From JAAGZL01 sp050291725 (GTDB taxonomy: Bacteria > Pseudomonadota > Gammaproteobacteria > Chromatiales > Chromatiaceae): a stretch of DNA of 64,000 nt. The stretch lies in contig JBNKKH010000017.1 in NCBI GenBank assembly GCA_050291725.1, forward strand, positions 153,065 to 217,064, written 5' to 3'. Positions within the stretch are counted from its first letter, which is position 1. Each line of letters starts with the position of its first letter. The notes below the pieces were generated by a model. It was not told the DNA's origin. It saw nothing but the letters and a program-made list of their open reading frames with translations, and searched no databases. The position numbers and the translations under genes were made by a program. Of this stretch, positions 1 to 8,604 are shown piece after piece.

Positions 1-71
1 GCAGCGAATACAGAAGATGCCAGCATTATAGCTGAGAAGGCAGTTGCCACTGTGAGTAAACGAAGACGCAT
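1..71 (-). CDS. Secreted protein, N-terminal fragment cut by window edge
   Basis: Only the first 23 codons lie in the window. Translation from ATG at 71 gives MRLRLLTVATAFSAIMLA followed by SSVFA, a classic Sec signal peptide with two Arg, a hydrophobic core and an Ala-type cleavage site. The start is chosen because GGAG (79-82) sits 7 nt upstream. An in-frame ATG at 77 would leave only 1 nt from that site. The mature protein lies outside, so no function can be given. The 22-bp tandem repeat at 157-200 and its inverted arm at 118-127 lie in its likely promoter region. Confidence 0.7.
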   Translation of the reverse strand, partial: MRLRLLTVATAFSAIMLASSVFA

Positions 72-117
72 ATTCATTCTCCATATTAGGTAACATATTG
101 AATTTATACATATATCG

Positions 118-200
118 AGGTACTTAACCAAGATCATATTAGATTAGTACAGGATTTAAGTACCTACTGATATACCAGTAAGTACCTACTGATATACCAG
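118..200. repeat. 22-bp perfect tandem repeat with an inverted arm (possible operator)
   Basis: Positions 157-178 and 179-200 are two perfect head-to-tail copies of a 22-bp unit starting taagtacctactg. Upstream, aggtacttaa (118-127) is the exact reverse complement of ttaagtacct (156-165), so the DNA can also form a 10-bp stem. The block starts about 45 bp upstream of the secreted-protein start at 71. It could bind a regulator or be a repeat remnant; the sequence does not decide. Confidence 0.6.
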
Positions 201-470
201 CACGGTGACTAAACTTAACACGCTTTGCTGCTAATAAAAACATCTGTAAGATAACTTGAATATTCCAATATTATTAATATTAGAAAACCCAATTTTAATT
301 CAACCAATGCCCATATATCCTGTGTAATGCTCCCGCCAATTTATCATATTTGATTAGACAATCTACCACTGCGGTCCCGTTAGCTTTTTAACGTTGGCCC
401 TAACCCCATGGTTTTGTACGTAAAACAATCGTCAGTAGCTTGATGGACATAAGAAGCGCCATACTTGGAT
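201..470. other. Intergenic, AT-rich, no gene seen
   Basis: No reading frame with a ribosome binding site or protein-like composition was found. The stretch near 365-395 (gcggtcccgttagc) resembles the opening of the dispersed gttaactccctctcccc repeat but is short and degenerate. It lies downstream of der, which is read leftwards. Confidence 0.4.
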
Positions 471-611
471 CCCTTCCGCCCCCACAAGGGGACACCTCAG
501 GGAGAAGTACAGGATGAGGGGGGGGGGGTACAAAACAGAGACTTATCTCTTGTTTGGCCCATCACCCCGACCCTCTCCCTGCGGGATAGGGAGTTAACGG
601 AGCAGCAGTGG
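471..611 (-). repeat. Dispersed intergenic repeat, family A, copy 1 (inverted)
   Basis: Read on the minus strand it starts ctccgttaactccct and runs through a gggagaggg-type stem, a ctgttttgtac segment, a C-run and a ccccttgtggggg arm. The same order is seen at 42928-43171 and 62699-62845 on the plus strand. It holds a run of 11 G at 518-528. Noncoding; short frames here are not credible genes. Confidence 0.65.
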
Positions 612-760
612 CAATCTATCCCTGTTTTTGCTGTATTAAATCAGTTCATTGCTGTTTTGAAACATAATACAAACCCAGTGCCCCCTTCTCTCTCAAGAAC
701 ATCTGTACCTCCCCTTGTAGTAAAGAAGGTATGAGAATATGGATAGCACTGCTTCTGTAG

Positions 761-2152
761 TTACTTTTTACGCTTTACAAACTTTTTCAGACGTTGGCGC
801 TTCTGTACCTGGCGCTTGGTCAGTACATTCTTCTTGCCTTCGTATGGATTTTCTCCGCTGCGGAACTCTAAGCGTATGGGGGTTCCATCTAACTTTAACG
901 CCTTGCGGAAACGATTTATGAGGAAACGTTTGTAGCTGTCGGGCACGGCATCGGTCTGATTGCCATGAATAACAATAATGGGGGGGTTTTGTCCACCCTG
1001 ATGGGCATAGCGCAGTTTGATACGTCTACCGCGCGCTAACGGCGGTTGATGCTCCTGCAGAGCCCACTCCAAAATACGATTCAATTCTGAAGTAGAAATG
1101 TCACGCATTGCATTAGCATAAACCTTGTCCACTACAGGGAACATCTTCCCTACACCGGAACCGTGAAGAGCGGAGATAAAGTGCTTCTCGGCAAAATCGA
1201 GAAACGGCAGTTTGCGTTCCAGATCGTCCTTGATTTTGTCGCGCTTATCCTGATCCAGGCCATCCCATTTATTGATAGCCACTACCAGAGCGCGACCGCT
1301 TTCTAATACATGTCCGGCTAGGGTTGCATCCTGGTCAATAATATTCAGCTGGGCATCCAACACCAGAATAACCACGTTGGCCTCTTCTATAGCCTGCAGG
1401 GTTTTTATGACGCTGAATTTCTCAATAGCATTATCTACCTTGGCGCGACGCCTCACCCCAGCTGTATCAATCAGGGTGTATTTTTTGTCATCACGCTCGA
1501 AGGGGATAAATACGCTATCTCTGGTGGTACCGGGCTGATCAAAGGCAACCACCCTCTCCTCTCCCAACAGGCGGTTAACCAGAGTAGATTTACCAACATT
1601 AGGTCTGCCAATTATAGCCACCTTGATGCCCATATCATGGCCATCAGTACCCTCTTCCGGTTCTGGCAATAACTTTAGAGTCTCGTTGATAAGCTGTTTG
1701 ACGCCATGACCATGGACCGCAGCAATAGGCACAGGGTCACCCAGACCAAGGCTATAGAACTCCACCCCGGCCATCGCTTTATCTATATTCTCGCTTTTGT
1801 TTACTACCAAGGTTATGGGCTTGCCGGTACGGCGCAGCTGTACTGCAATGGCCTCATCCCCAGAGTTCATGCCATCTTTCGCATCGAGAAGAAAGTAGAT
1901 GTGATCAGCCTCACCAATGGCGGTAACCACCTGCTGCACCATCAGGGCCTCGACCCCCTCTTCATCGCCGCTGATGCCGCCGGTATCCACCACTAGATAG
2001 GGACGATTTCCCATGCGTCCCACACCGTATTGGCGGTCGCGGGTCAATCCTGGTTGATCGGCAACCAGTGCATCCCGGCTACGAGTGAGCCGGTTAAACA
2101 GGGTTGATTTACCTACATTGGGACGCCCTACCAGGGCGATAACAGGAAGCAC
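761..2152 (-). CDS. der: Ribosome assembly GTPase Der (EngA)
   Basis: Der is a tandem GTPase needed for maturation of the 50S ribosomal subunit. Two G domains are visible: P-loops GRPNVGKST at residues 9-17 and 182-190, switch motifs DTGG and DTAG, and base-recognition motifs NKSE and NKWD, followed by a basic C-terminal KH-like domain ending in a Lys/Arg-rich tail. The length of 463 aa is normal for the family. The start is GTG at 2152, with AGGA 8 nt upstream. It is the last gene of the minus-strand rlmN-to-der cluster, 56 nt after bamB. An essential, ordinary chromosomal gene. Confidence 0.97.
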   Translation of the reverse strand: MLPVIALVGRPNVGKSTLFNRLTRSRDALVADQPGLTRDRQYGVGRMGNRPYLVVDTGGISGDEEGVEALMVQQVVTAIGEADHIYFLLDAKDGMNSGDEAIAVQLRRTGKPITLVVNKSENIDKAMAGVEFYSLGLGDPVPIAAVHGHGVKQLINETLKLLPEPEEGTDGHDMGIKVAIIGRPNVGKSTLVNRLLGEERVVAFDQPGTTRDSVFIPFERDDKKYTLIDTAGVRRRAKVDNAIEKFSVIKTLQAIEEANVVILVLDAQLNIIDQDATLAGHVLESGRALVVAINKWDGLDQDKRDKIKDDLERKLPFLDFAEKHFISALHGSGVGKMFPVVDKVYANAMRDISTSELNRILEWALQEHQPPLARGRRIKLRYAHQGGQNPPIIVIHGNQTDAVPDSYKRFLINRFRKALKLDGTPIRLEFRSGENPYEGKKNVLTKRQVQKRQRLKKFVKRKK

Positions 2153-2208
2153 TGTGATATTCCTACCTGTAGCAAGCCATCACGGCCATGCAATGAATAT
2201 AGTTTAGG

Positions 2209-3384
2209 TTATTGCCCGGAAACAGTGATAGCCGCAAGCTCACCACCATCGCCCAACACGTATGCTACGTTGCCATCAATAACCGGGGGCGTACTGATAG
2301 GAGAGCTTCCCACCCGGCTGCGCGCCAGCATCTTTCCATCTTCTGGAGACAACCAGTGCAGATATCCCTCGAAATCTCCAACTACAATATATTTACCCAG
2401 TACCGCTGGTGCAGTCAGTTTACGATTGTTTAACTTAGCCTGTTTCCACATAGATGAACTGTTATTGGGGTCTATGGCCCAAACATTATCTTCATCATCT
2501 GAAACATATAGATATTCAAAGTCTGCACCTAAACCAGCATAGGATGATAGCTTACGCCGCCAGGCCACTCCTCCTGAGCGTTCATCCACGGCAGCCAACT
2601 GCCCCTGGTATGTTGCAACATAGATCATTCCACCCTGCACAACTGGGTCTCCATCTATATCTACTATGCGCTCTAGTTCAGAACGCCCAGTTGGAACTGC
2701 GATGGTTGCTTCCCAAAGCTGCTGTCCACTCTCTATATCAAACGCAATTAGCTTACCGTTGGCAAAACCACAAAAAACCTTAGAGCCGCTAATAACCGGA
2801 GAACTATTACCATGTAGAGTTAGCACGGGGATGGAACGATCATACATCCATGCCAATTTGCCATCAGACACATTTAGGGCATACAGCTTGCCATCTATGG
2901 TGTGCACTATCACCATACCCAGCGCCACCTTAGGCACAGATAGCACCTCACTACTAACTCTGGAGCGCCATACCTCAGATCCATTTTGCTCAGATAGAGC
3001 CAGCACCTCGCCATTACTGGTACCTACTAGCACCAAGCCTTCGCCAGCTCCAGGCCCGCCCGATATCTCCAAGCCCTCTTTTTCTACACTCCAGACAACC
3101 CGGCCACTGCTGCTATCTAGTGCCTTTATATAGCCTTCACGATTAGCTACATATACCCGGCCACCATTGACGAATGGTACCAACTTAACTCTGTCAGATT
3201 CATCACCAGAACCAATAGATGTAGACCATAGTTTCTTTATGCTTATGCTGTTCTTCAGTTCAACCAGCTCTGCCGGAGGATCGACATTGGGTTCATCCTC
3301 CAGCATCTTCAGCGGATCCAATGAACCACAGCCACCAAGCAACAGTAGAGAGATAAGATAGATTGTATACCGGGTTAGAGTCAT
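2209..3384 (-). CDS. bamB: Outer membrane assembly lipoprotein BamB
   Basis: BamB is a periplasmic lipoprotein of the BAM complex, which inserts beta-barrel proteins in the outer membrane. The N-terminus has a signal peptide with lipobox LGGC (Cys19). The rest is a PQQ-type eight-bladed propeller, with repeated blade motifs such as VYVANREGYIKALD, LVGTSNGEVLAL and YVATYQGQLAAVD. The 391 aa match the family. Its first base overlaps the last base of the yfgM stop codon (3384), so the two are translationally coupled. The neighbours yfgM and der are the standard gammaproteobacterial order. Confidence 0.96.
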   Translation of the reverse strand: MTLTRYTIYLISLLLLGGCGSLDPLKMLEDEPNVDPPAELVELKNSISIKKLWSTSIGSGDESDRVKLVPFVNGGRVYVANREGYIKALDSSSGRVVWSVEKEGLEISGGPGAGEGLVLVGTSNGEVLALSEQNGSEVWRSRVSSEVLSVPKVALGMVIVHTIDGKLYALNVSDGKLAWMYDRSIPVLTLHGNSSPVISGSKVFCGFANGKLIAFDIESGQQLWEATIAVPTGRSELERIVDIDGDPVVQGGMIYVATYQGQLAAVDERSGGVAWRRKLSSYAGLGADFEYLYVSDDEDNVWAIDPNNSSSMWKQAKLNNRKLTAPAVLGKYIVVGDFEGYLHWLSPEDGKMLARSRVGSSPISTPPVIDGNVAYVLGDGGELAAITVSGQ

Positions 3385-4019
3385 TATTTATCAGCCTCGG
3401 CTCTAGCTAAATCATCCAACTTCATCTGAATGAGGCGACTATTTCCAGCTTTATTAGTCAATGCTTCCATATAGGCTGTGCGAGCTGCAGCGTAATCTTT
3501 TCTGGACTTTGCGATATCACCTCGCAGAGCGGCAAATTCACCCGCGTAGGCATCTTTATCTGCTTTTGCCACTACTGCTTCAGCAGCATCAATGCTGTTT
3601 TCACTCAACAGAACACGCGCCATACGCAGACGCGCTAGCTGTTTCAGAGACGGGTCCTCTGCGTTTGCCAGTACCCATTCATAGAGCTTTTTAGCTGCAT
3701 CACTGTCGCCCTGCCCCAGCTTGATTTTAGCCATATCCAGACTGGCTAATGCCGCATAGCTACTCTTCGGCCAGTCAGCAACAACCATTTCACCTTGTTT
3801 CACGGCTGACTCATCGTTGCCAGACTGAATGGCCACGGCCATCTTTTCGTAACGCAGTGATGCCTGGGATGCAACCTGATCCTGATGCTGGGTCCAGGCT
3901 TGCCATCCAAAAATAGCACTCAAGCCAAGCACTACGCCTACTACGATGGACTGACCGTTTTCCTTCCACCACTTTTTAAGGGCTTCAACCTGCTCTTCAT
4001 CTGAATTGTATACGCTCAC
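3384..4019 (-). CDS. yfgM: YfgM-family inner-membrane TPR protein (ancillary SecYEG translocon subunit)
   Basis: YfgM in E. coli is a single-pass inner-membrane protein that associates with SecYEG and the chaperone PpiD. Here a short cytoplasmic N-terminus (EEQVEALKKWWKENG) precedes one transmembrane helix (SIVVGVVLGLSAIFGW) and a periplasmic TPR-like region rich in Ala and Asp. I place the start at GTG 4019 because AAAAGGT lies about 7 nt upstream; an upstream in-frame GTG at 4028 would have no spacing to this site. The position between hisS and bamB is diagnostic. About 88-97 nt separates it from hisS. Confidence 0.9.
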   Translation of the reverse strand: MSVYNSDEEQVEALKKWWKENGQSIVVGVVLGLSAIFGWQAWTQHQDQVASQASLRYEKMAVAIQSGNDESAVKQGEMVVADWPKSSYAALASLDMAKIKLGQGDSDAAKKLYEWVLANAEDPSLKQLARLRMARVLLSENSIDAAEAVVAKADKDAYAGEFAALRGDIAKSRKDYAAARTAYMEALTNKAGNSRLIQMKLDDLARAEADK

Positions 4020-4116
4020 TCTTGTCACCTTTTAATCCCAAATCTGGGGAGTTTTATTCTATATACTTTAGAGGCAAGATTTTGCCACTATTTTCAATTA
4101 GCTCCTAGTGTTACCA

Positions 4117-5400
4117 CTATTTAGAGCTGTTATTCAGAAATGGCTGAAAAAACGCCGCCAAGTCATCCAAAGCAATCTCTTGCTGCTCACTGTTGTCGCG
4201 CAGCGGCTTTACCCCAGCCACTCCACGCTGCAGCTCATCTTCACCGATAACTAGAGCAAATCTGGCACCACTTCGGTCGGCCTTCTTGAACTGACTCTTA
4301 AAACTGCCACCGCCACAATTGGTCAGCAGGCGCAGTCCCGGAATTAGCCTCCTGAGACGCTCAGCCAGAATCAATCCCTGTCGCTGCGACTCTTCGCCCA
4401 CTAAAACCATGTAAGCATGTAATCCATCAATTTGGGAGGCAGTATCGCTCTCTTCCAACAGCGATATAAGACGCTCTACCCCCATGGCAAAACCTATAGC
4501 TGGGGTGCTGCGACCACCTAGCTGTTCAACCAACCCATCATATCTACCGCCAGCGCAAACTGTTCCCTGGGCACCAAGCTGATCGGTGATCCACTCGAAT
4601 ACGGTTCGTGAGTAGTAATCAAGCCCTCTCACCAGTCGTGGATTTACCACATAACTTACATCCGCTGCTTCAAGTCCGTTACAGAGTGTCTCAAAATGGC
4701 TTTTGGATTCATCACCCAGATAATCCATCAAAGAAGGAGCAGCAGCAATCAACTCCCGCATATCCATGTTCTTTGAGTCCAGAATACGCAGAGGATTGGT
4801 CTGCAATCGGCGCAAACTCTCCTCATCCAGTTGATCCTGGTTAGCAGAAAGATACTCGACCAGCTTGTCACGATAAGCTGCTCGTTCTTCTGAGGTACCC
4901 AAGGTATTAATCTGTAACTCTAAGCCAGCAAGCCCCAGAGCTTGCCAGATTCTATTGGTGATAAGAATCACCTCCAGATCAATGTCTGGACCATCCATTC
5001 CGTAAGTCTCAACCCCTATCTGATTGAACTGACGAAAACGTCCTTTCTGGGGACGTTCATGTCGAAACATAGGACCTTGATACCACAGGCGCTGTACCTG
5101 GTTGTAAAAAAGACCGTTTTCAATACCGGCACGCACACATCCAGCAGTGCCTTCAGGACGCAAGGTAAGGCTGTCACCATTGCGGTCATTGAAGGTGTAC
5201 ATCTCCTTTTCGACAATATCGGTAACTTCACCGATAGAGCGCTTGAACAGATCTGTCATCTCCAGAATCGGCATGCGAATTTCGCTATAGCCATAGCTAG
5301 CAAGAACTCCACGCACTCGATTTTCCAGCAACTGCCACAATGGAGTCTGATCGGGCAAGATATCTCGCATGCCGCGTATGGCTTGTATATTTTTTGCCAT
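4117..5400 (-). CDS. hisS: Histidyl-tRNA synthetase
   Basis: Class II synthetase that charges tRNA-His. Visible motifs are the motif-2 loop with FRHERPQKGR, the HisA signature LVRGLDYYSRTVFEW, the Gly-rich AGGRYDGL and the motif-3 region IGFAMGVERL, then a C-terminal anticodon-binding domain with GSFKSQFKKAD. The 427 aa are typical. The ATG at 5400 gives the expected N-terminus MAKNIQAIRGMRD. Upstream (50 nt) is rodZ. In most gammaproteobacteria ispG sits between rodZ and hisS, and it is missing here. Confidence 0.97.
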   Translation of the reverse strand: MAKNIQAIRGMRDILPDQTPLWQLLENRVRGVLASYGYSEIRMPILEMTDLFKRSIGEVTDIVEKEMYTFNDRNGDSLTLRPEGTAGCVRAGIENGLFYNQVQRLWYQGPMFRHERPQKGRFRQFNQIGVETYGMDGPDIDLEVILITNRIWQALGLAGLELQINTLGTSEERAAYRDKLVEYLSANQDQLDEESLRRLQTNPLRILDSKNMDMRELIAAAPSLMDYLGDESKSHFETLCNGLEAADVSYVVNPRLVRGLDYYSRTVFEWITDQLGAQGTVCAGGRYDGLVEQLGGRSTPAIGFAMGVERLISLLEESDTASQIDGLHAYMVLVGEESQRQGLILAERLRRLIPGLRLLTNCGGGSFKSQFKKADRSGARFALVIGEDELQRGVAGVKPLRDNSEQQEIALDDLAAFFQPFLNNSSK

Positions 5401-5450
5401 TAAGAACCTGTTGTATTTCTAATTAACCTGATTGCTGCTAGATAGAATTT

Positions 5451-6548
5451 CTAGGGTTTTTCAATCTTTCCATTATCTATGGTAAAACGCGCAACCCCAC
5501 CACTGGAATATCTTTCGATATCTACCACTTTCCCATTAATTTCAACTCTTACAGCTTTTGAGTTACCTATAACTACTTTATAGGGGCCAACACTTCCTAG
5601 CTTCTTTATTGCACCTTTATTGTGATCGCCGATAAGAATAACTCGGTTCCTAGCATCTCTCACTTTCACCCATCCAGATTCAACAAATTTAAGCCACACT
5701 CCCTGTACCACCGCGGCCGGTTTGGAGGCTGGTTTAGGAACAGGTAGGGATATGGGCTTAGAAGCTGAAACTGATACCGGCTTTGTCACAACAGGTTCAG
5801 GCTTCGGCTCAGGCTTGTCTTCCGGTTTAGGCTCTGGCTTGGTCTCCGCAACCACAGGTTGTTGAGGTAGTGCAATTGGTTTGATTTGAGACTCAGGTAG
5901 CTCTATCTCTTGTACTGCCGAAATTTCAGGTTGGGACTCAATCGTAGTTTCGATCCTATCCTCATCGGCAACCTCCTCAGCAACAGTATTATTTGTGCTA
6001 TCTGTTTCCGACAGCTCCAGCGGAATAGTTCCAGAGAGAGCACTCTCCTTTTCGCTATTTGGTTCCGATGACAATACAGACAACTCAGACTGCGCTTCAC
6101 CTTTGCCGCCAACTATTTCTTGCGCAATCTGCTCCAGGTCACTCCACCACCAAATTACAGGAATAATAATAAGAGCAACCACCACAGCTATAGTAATAAT
6201 TTTTACCAGATCAGGATTGTTACCTATCTCAATTTTCTTACTATCCGAGACTACCAACTTCTGCTCAGGTATAACGGGCTCAGAACTAAAATTGGTGTAG
6301 GCATCGAGAACAGGATCAACTTTCTCTCCCAAAATACGTGCATAATTTTTCAAATATCCACGAACAAACACCGGCTCGGGCAAAGAACTGAAGTCATCAG
6401 CCTCAATAGCCTTTACTTTAAATTCAGAGAGATGCAGCATGGCAGCAACAGCTACAATGTCTAGTCCCTTTGCTTCACGCGCCCGGCGTAGAATTGTTCC
6501 CGGACCGTCTATTAACCCCATCTCTACAGACACATCTTTATTGCTCAT
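5451..6548 (-). CDS. rodZ: Cytoskeleton protein RodZ
   Basis: RodZ links MreB filaments to the cell-wall elongation machinery. The order of parts is clear: a cytoplasmic helix-turn-helix domain (about residues 15-85, ending FVRGYLKNYARILG), one transmembrane helix (about 117-135, IITIAVVVALIIIPVIWWW), a long Pro/Lys/Glu-rich periplasmic linker with PEPKPE-type repeats, and a C-terminal DUF4115 beta domain with WVKVRDARNRV. Length 365 aa. The start overlaps the pilW stop by 4 nt (6545-6548), so the pair is coupled. Confidence 0.95.
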   Translation of the reverse strand: MSNKDVSVEMGLIDGPGTILRRAREAKGLDIVAVAAMLHLSEFKVKAIEADDFSSLPEPVFVRGYLKNYARILGEKVDPVLDAYTNFSSEPVIPEQKLVVSDSKKIEIGNNPDLVKIITIAVVVALIIIPVIWWWSDLEQIAQEIVGGKGEAQSELSVLSSEPNSEKESALSGTIPLELSETDSTNNTVAEEVADEDRIETTIESQPEISAVQEIELPESQIKPIALPQQPVVAETKPEPKPEDKPEPKPEPVVTKPVSVSASKPISLPVPKPASKPAAVVQGVWLKFVESGWVKVRDARNRVILIGDHNKGAIKKLGSVGPYKVVIGNSKAVRVEINGKVVDIERYSSGGVARFTIDNGKIEKP

Positions 6549-7351
6549 TGTTGCAACGAGTCCTTCAAAAGCCTAACCTCATTTGAATCTGGAAATTGTC
6601 CTTTCAGCTGCATGGAATAGCTAGCTACAGCATCTTGGTCACCCAGTTTTTGCTCAATTTGCACCCCTAACCAAAGTGACTCCGAGGTGTGTTTGGCAAC
6701 GCGATGATAACGATTCAGAAAATCTCTAGCTGCTTGGGTATCACCTGTCTCATAACTAACCTTGGCCATTTGCAGCAGAGCCGTAGAAAAACGTTTATTA
6801 TGTTGCAGTGCTCGACGTAGGTAGGCTTCAGCTAAATCCAAATCCCTATGTTGCCTAGCGCAAATACCAGCATTAGTTAAAGCAACCTCAGGAGTTTTAT
6901 ATAGCGGATTTTTCAACGCGGAATTAAATTGTATATCCGCCTCTTTATACTTCTTTTGCCCACATAGAAAGCTACCAAAGGCATTCAATGTGTAGGAGTT
7001 TTTAGGCTGTAGGCTTATCGCACGCCTAAAGTGCTTTTCAGCAAGCTTATTCTCCTTCAGGCGACTATATATGATGGCCAATACATTATGCGACTCACCA
7101 CTATAGGGATCTAATTCTATGCTCCTTTTGCTATTCTTTAGTGCATCCCCAAGTTCGCCCTGCTGCATATAGGCGATAGCTAGTCTTAAATAAACATCCC
7201 CCGCTCCAGTTCTCTGAGTTCGTCCCAGGGAGCCAGCAGTATCTGCTACTTCCGTTCCACCAGGGCGAAAACCTGTTGTCTGACAACCAGATAACCCAAA
7301 AGTAGATATCATAATTATTGTTACTAAGGCCCTGGAAAGTTCCAATTTCAC
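6545..7351 (-). CDS. pilW: Type IV pilus biogenesis/stability lipoprotein PilW (PilF)
   Basis: PilW/PilF is the TPR outer-membrane lipoprotein pilotin that helps PilQ secretin assemble. A signal peptide ends in lipobox LSGC (about Cys23), followed by some six TPR motifs; recognisable pieces include AIAYMQQGELGDALKNSK and HYFRRAI-like helices (EKHFRRAISLQPKN). The 268 aa agree with the family. It overlaps rlmN by 4 nt and rodZ by 4 nt, a tight operon seen in Pseudomonas-type genomes. It implies that the organism has type IV pili; other pil genes are not in the window. Confidence 0.94.
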   Translation of the reverse strand: MKLELSRALVTIIMISTFGLSGCQTTGFRPGGTEVADTAGSLGRTQRTGAGDVYLRLAIAYMQQGELGDALKNSKRSIELDPYSGESHNVLAIIYSRLKENKLAEKHFRRAISLQPKNSYTLNAFGSFLCGQKKYKEADIQFNSALKNPLYKTPEVALTNAGICARQHRDLDLAEAYLRRALQHNKRFSTALLQMAKVSYETGDTQAARDFLNRYHRVAKHTSESLWLGVQIEQKLGDQDAVASYSMQLKGQFPDSNEVRLLKDSLQQ

Positions 7352-8439
7352 TTTGTTATTCCTCCATAGGAGACATTATCATTTTCTAGTGTGCGTCTAC
7401 TTTTATCTTTTACTCTGCCCACCAACTGCCCACAAGCAGCGTCAATATCGCCACCCCGCGTCTTTCTGGTGATGGATATTATGCCAGCCTTCATCAATCT
7501 CTGCCTAAATGCTTCGACCTTTTCGGGAGGAGAAGTCTTATAGTCGCTACCAGGGAACGGATTAAACGGAATCAAATTCATCTTTGAAGGAGTGCCTTCC
7601 AGTAATCTAATCAACTGCTTAGCGTGAGCAATGGAGTCATTTATTCCATCTAGCATCACATATTCCCAAGTAACTTTACGCCTTTTATCACCCTTCACAA
7701 AATCGCGACAGGCTGGAATTAGCTCCTCTAACGGATATTTTTTATTGATCGGTACCAGTTGATCTCGTAACTCATTATTGGGCGCATGTAGTGATACGGC
7801 CAGACTAACATCACTCACCTCGTGCAACTCTCGCAGTGCCGGCACTACCCCCGCAGTACTGACTGTAACCCGGTATTTTGACAGCCCGTAGGCTAGGTCA
7901 TCCTGCATGATATTCATCGCTGTAACTACGGCAGCTAAATTAGCCAGTGGTTCCCCCATACCCATCAAAACCACATTAGTTAGAGACTCATCCATCATTC
8001 TCACTGCAACCCACACCTGACCTATAATCTCAGCAGCAGTGAGATTGCGGTTAAATCCCTGCTTGGCAGTTGAACAGAAACTGCAGTCCAGGGCGCAGCC
8101 CACTTGGGATGATACACAGAGAGTCGTGCGCCCATCATCTGGGATCATCACCGTCTCAATCCGGTTATTGCAATCCAGCTCCAGCAGCCACTTGCGGGTT
8201 CCATCCTTAGATGGCTGCTCCAAAATCACCTCTGGTACTTTAATCTCACTCACCAGCTTAAGCTGGGCACGCAGCTTCTTACTCAAATCTGTCATAAGAT
8301 CAAAGTCAGTAATTCCGTGCTTGTGGATCCACTTCAGTACCTGACGGGCATGAAAGGTCTTGAATCCCATCTCCTCGAAATAGGACTCCATGGCCTTGCG
8401 ATCCAGACCCAGCAGATTAATTTTTTCCTGTGATGCCAA
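7348..8439 (-). CDS. rlmN: 23S rRNA/tRNA adenine-C2 methyltransferase RlmN
   Basis: Radical-SAM enzyme that methylates A2503 of 23S rRNA and A37 of some tRNAs. The SAM-cluster motif is CALDCSFC, with Cys115, 119 and 122, and the C-terminal catalytic Cys is in GGDIDAACGQL. SAM-binding GMGEPLANL is present. Length 363 aa is normal. It heads the rlmN-pilW-rodZ block; 165 nt separate it from the end of relA, so it probably has its own promoter there. Confidence 0.97.
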   Translation of the reverse strand: MASQEKINLLGLDRKAMESYFEEMGFKTFHARQVLKWIHKHGITDFDLMTDLSKKLRAQLKLVSEIKVPEVILEQPSKDGTRKWLLELDCNNRIETVMIPDDGRTTLCVSSQVGCALDCSFCSTAKQGFNRNLTAAEIIGQVWVAVRMMDESLTNVVLMGMGEPLANLAAVVTAMNIMQDDLAYGLSKYRVTVSTAGVVPALRELHEVSDVSLAVSLHAPNNELRDQLVPINKKYPLEELIPACRDFVKGDKRRKVTWEYVMLDGINDSIAHAKQLIRLLEGTPSKMNLIPFNPFPGSDYKTSPPEKVEAFRQRLMKAGIISITRKTRGGDIDAACGQLVGRVKDKSRRTLENDNVSYGGITK

Positions 8440-8604
8440 TATAGACTCAATAAACTATAAATAAATGCGGTAACTATTTGATCCTCATGGAGGAAAGAAG
8501 CCATCGCCTCCAGAGCGAACAGTTACAAATCAGCGGATTAGTTTACCTTGCGCGGGGGTACGCTGGCAAAAATATCAGATCAGAGTGTGAGATAGTACAG
8601 AGAG

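Noticed and set aside
157..200. Possible CRISPR fragment
   Set aside because: Only two units, adjacent without spacer.
465..734. Open frame of 89 codons on the plus strand
   Set aside because: It runs through family A repeat copy 1 and a G-run, has no ribosome site and no protein-like pattern.
5016..5231. Antisense and overlapping frames inside hisS and other large genes
   Set aside because: Shadows of real coding regions, fully covered by well-supported genes on the other strand or frame.
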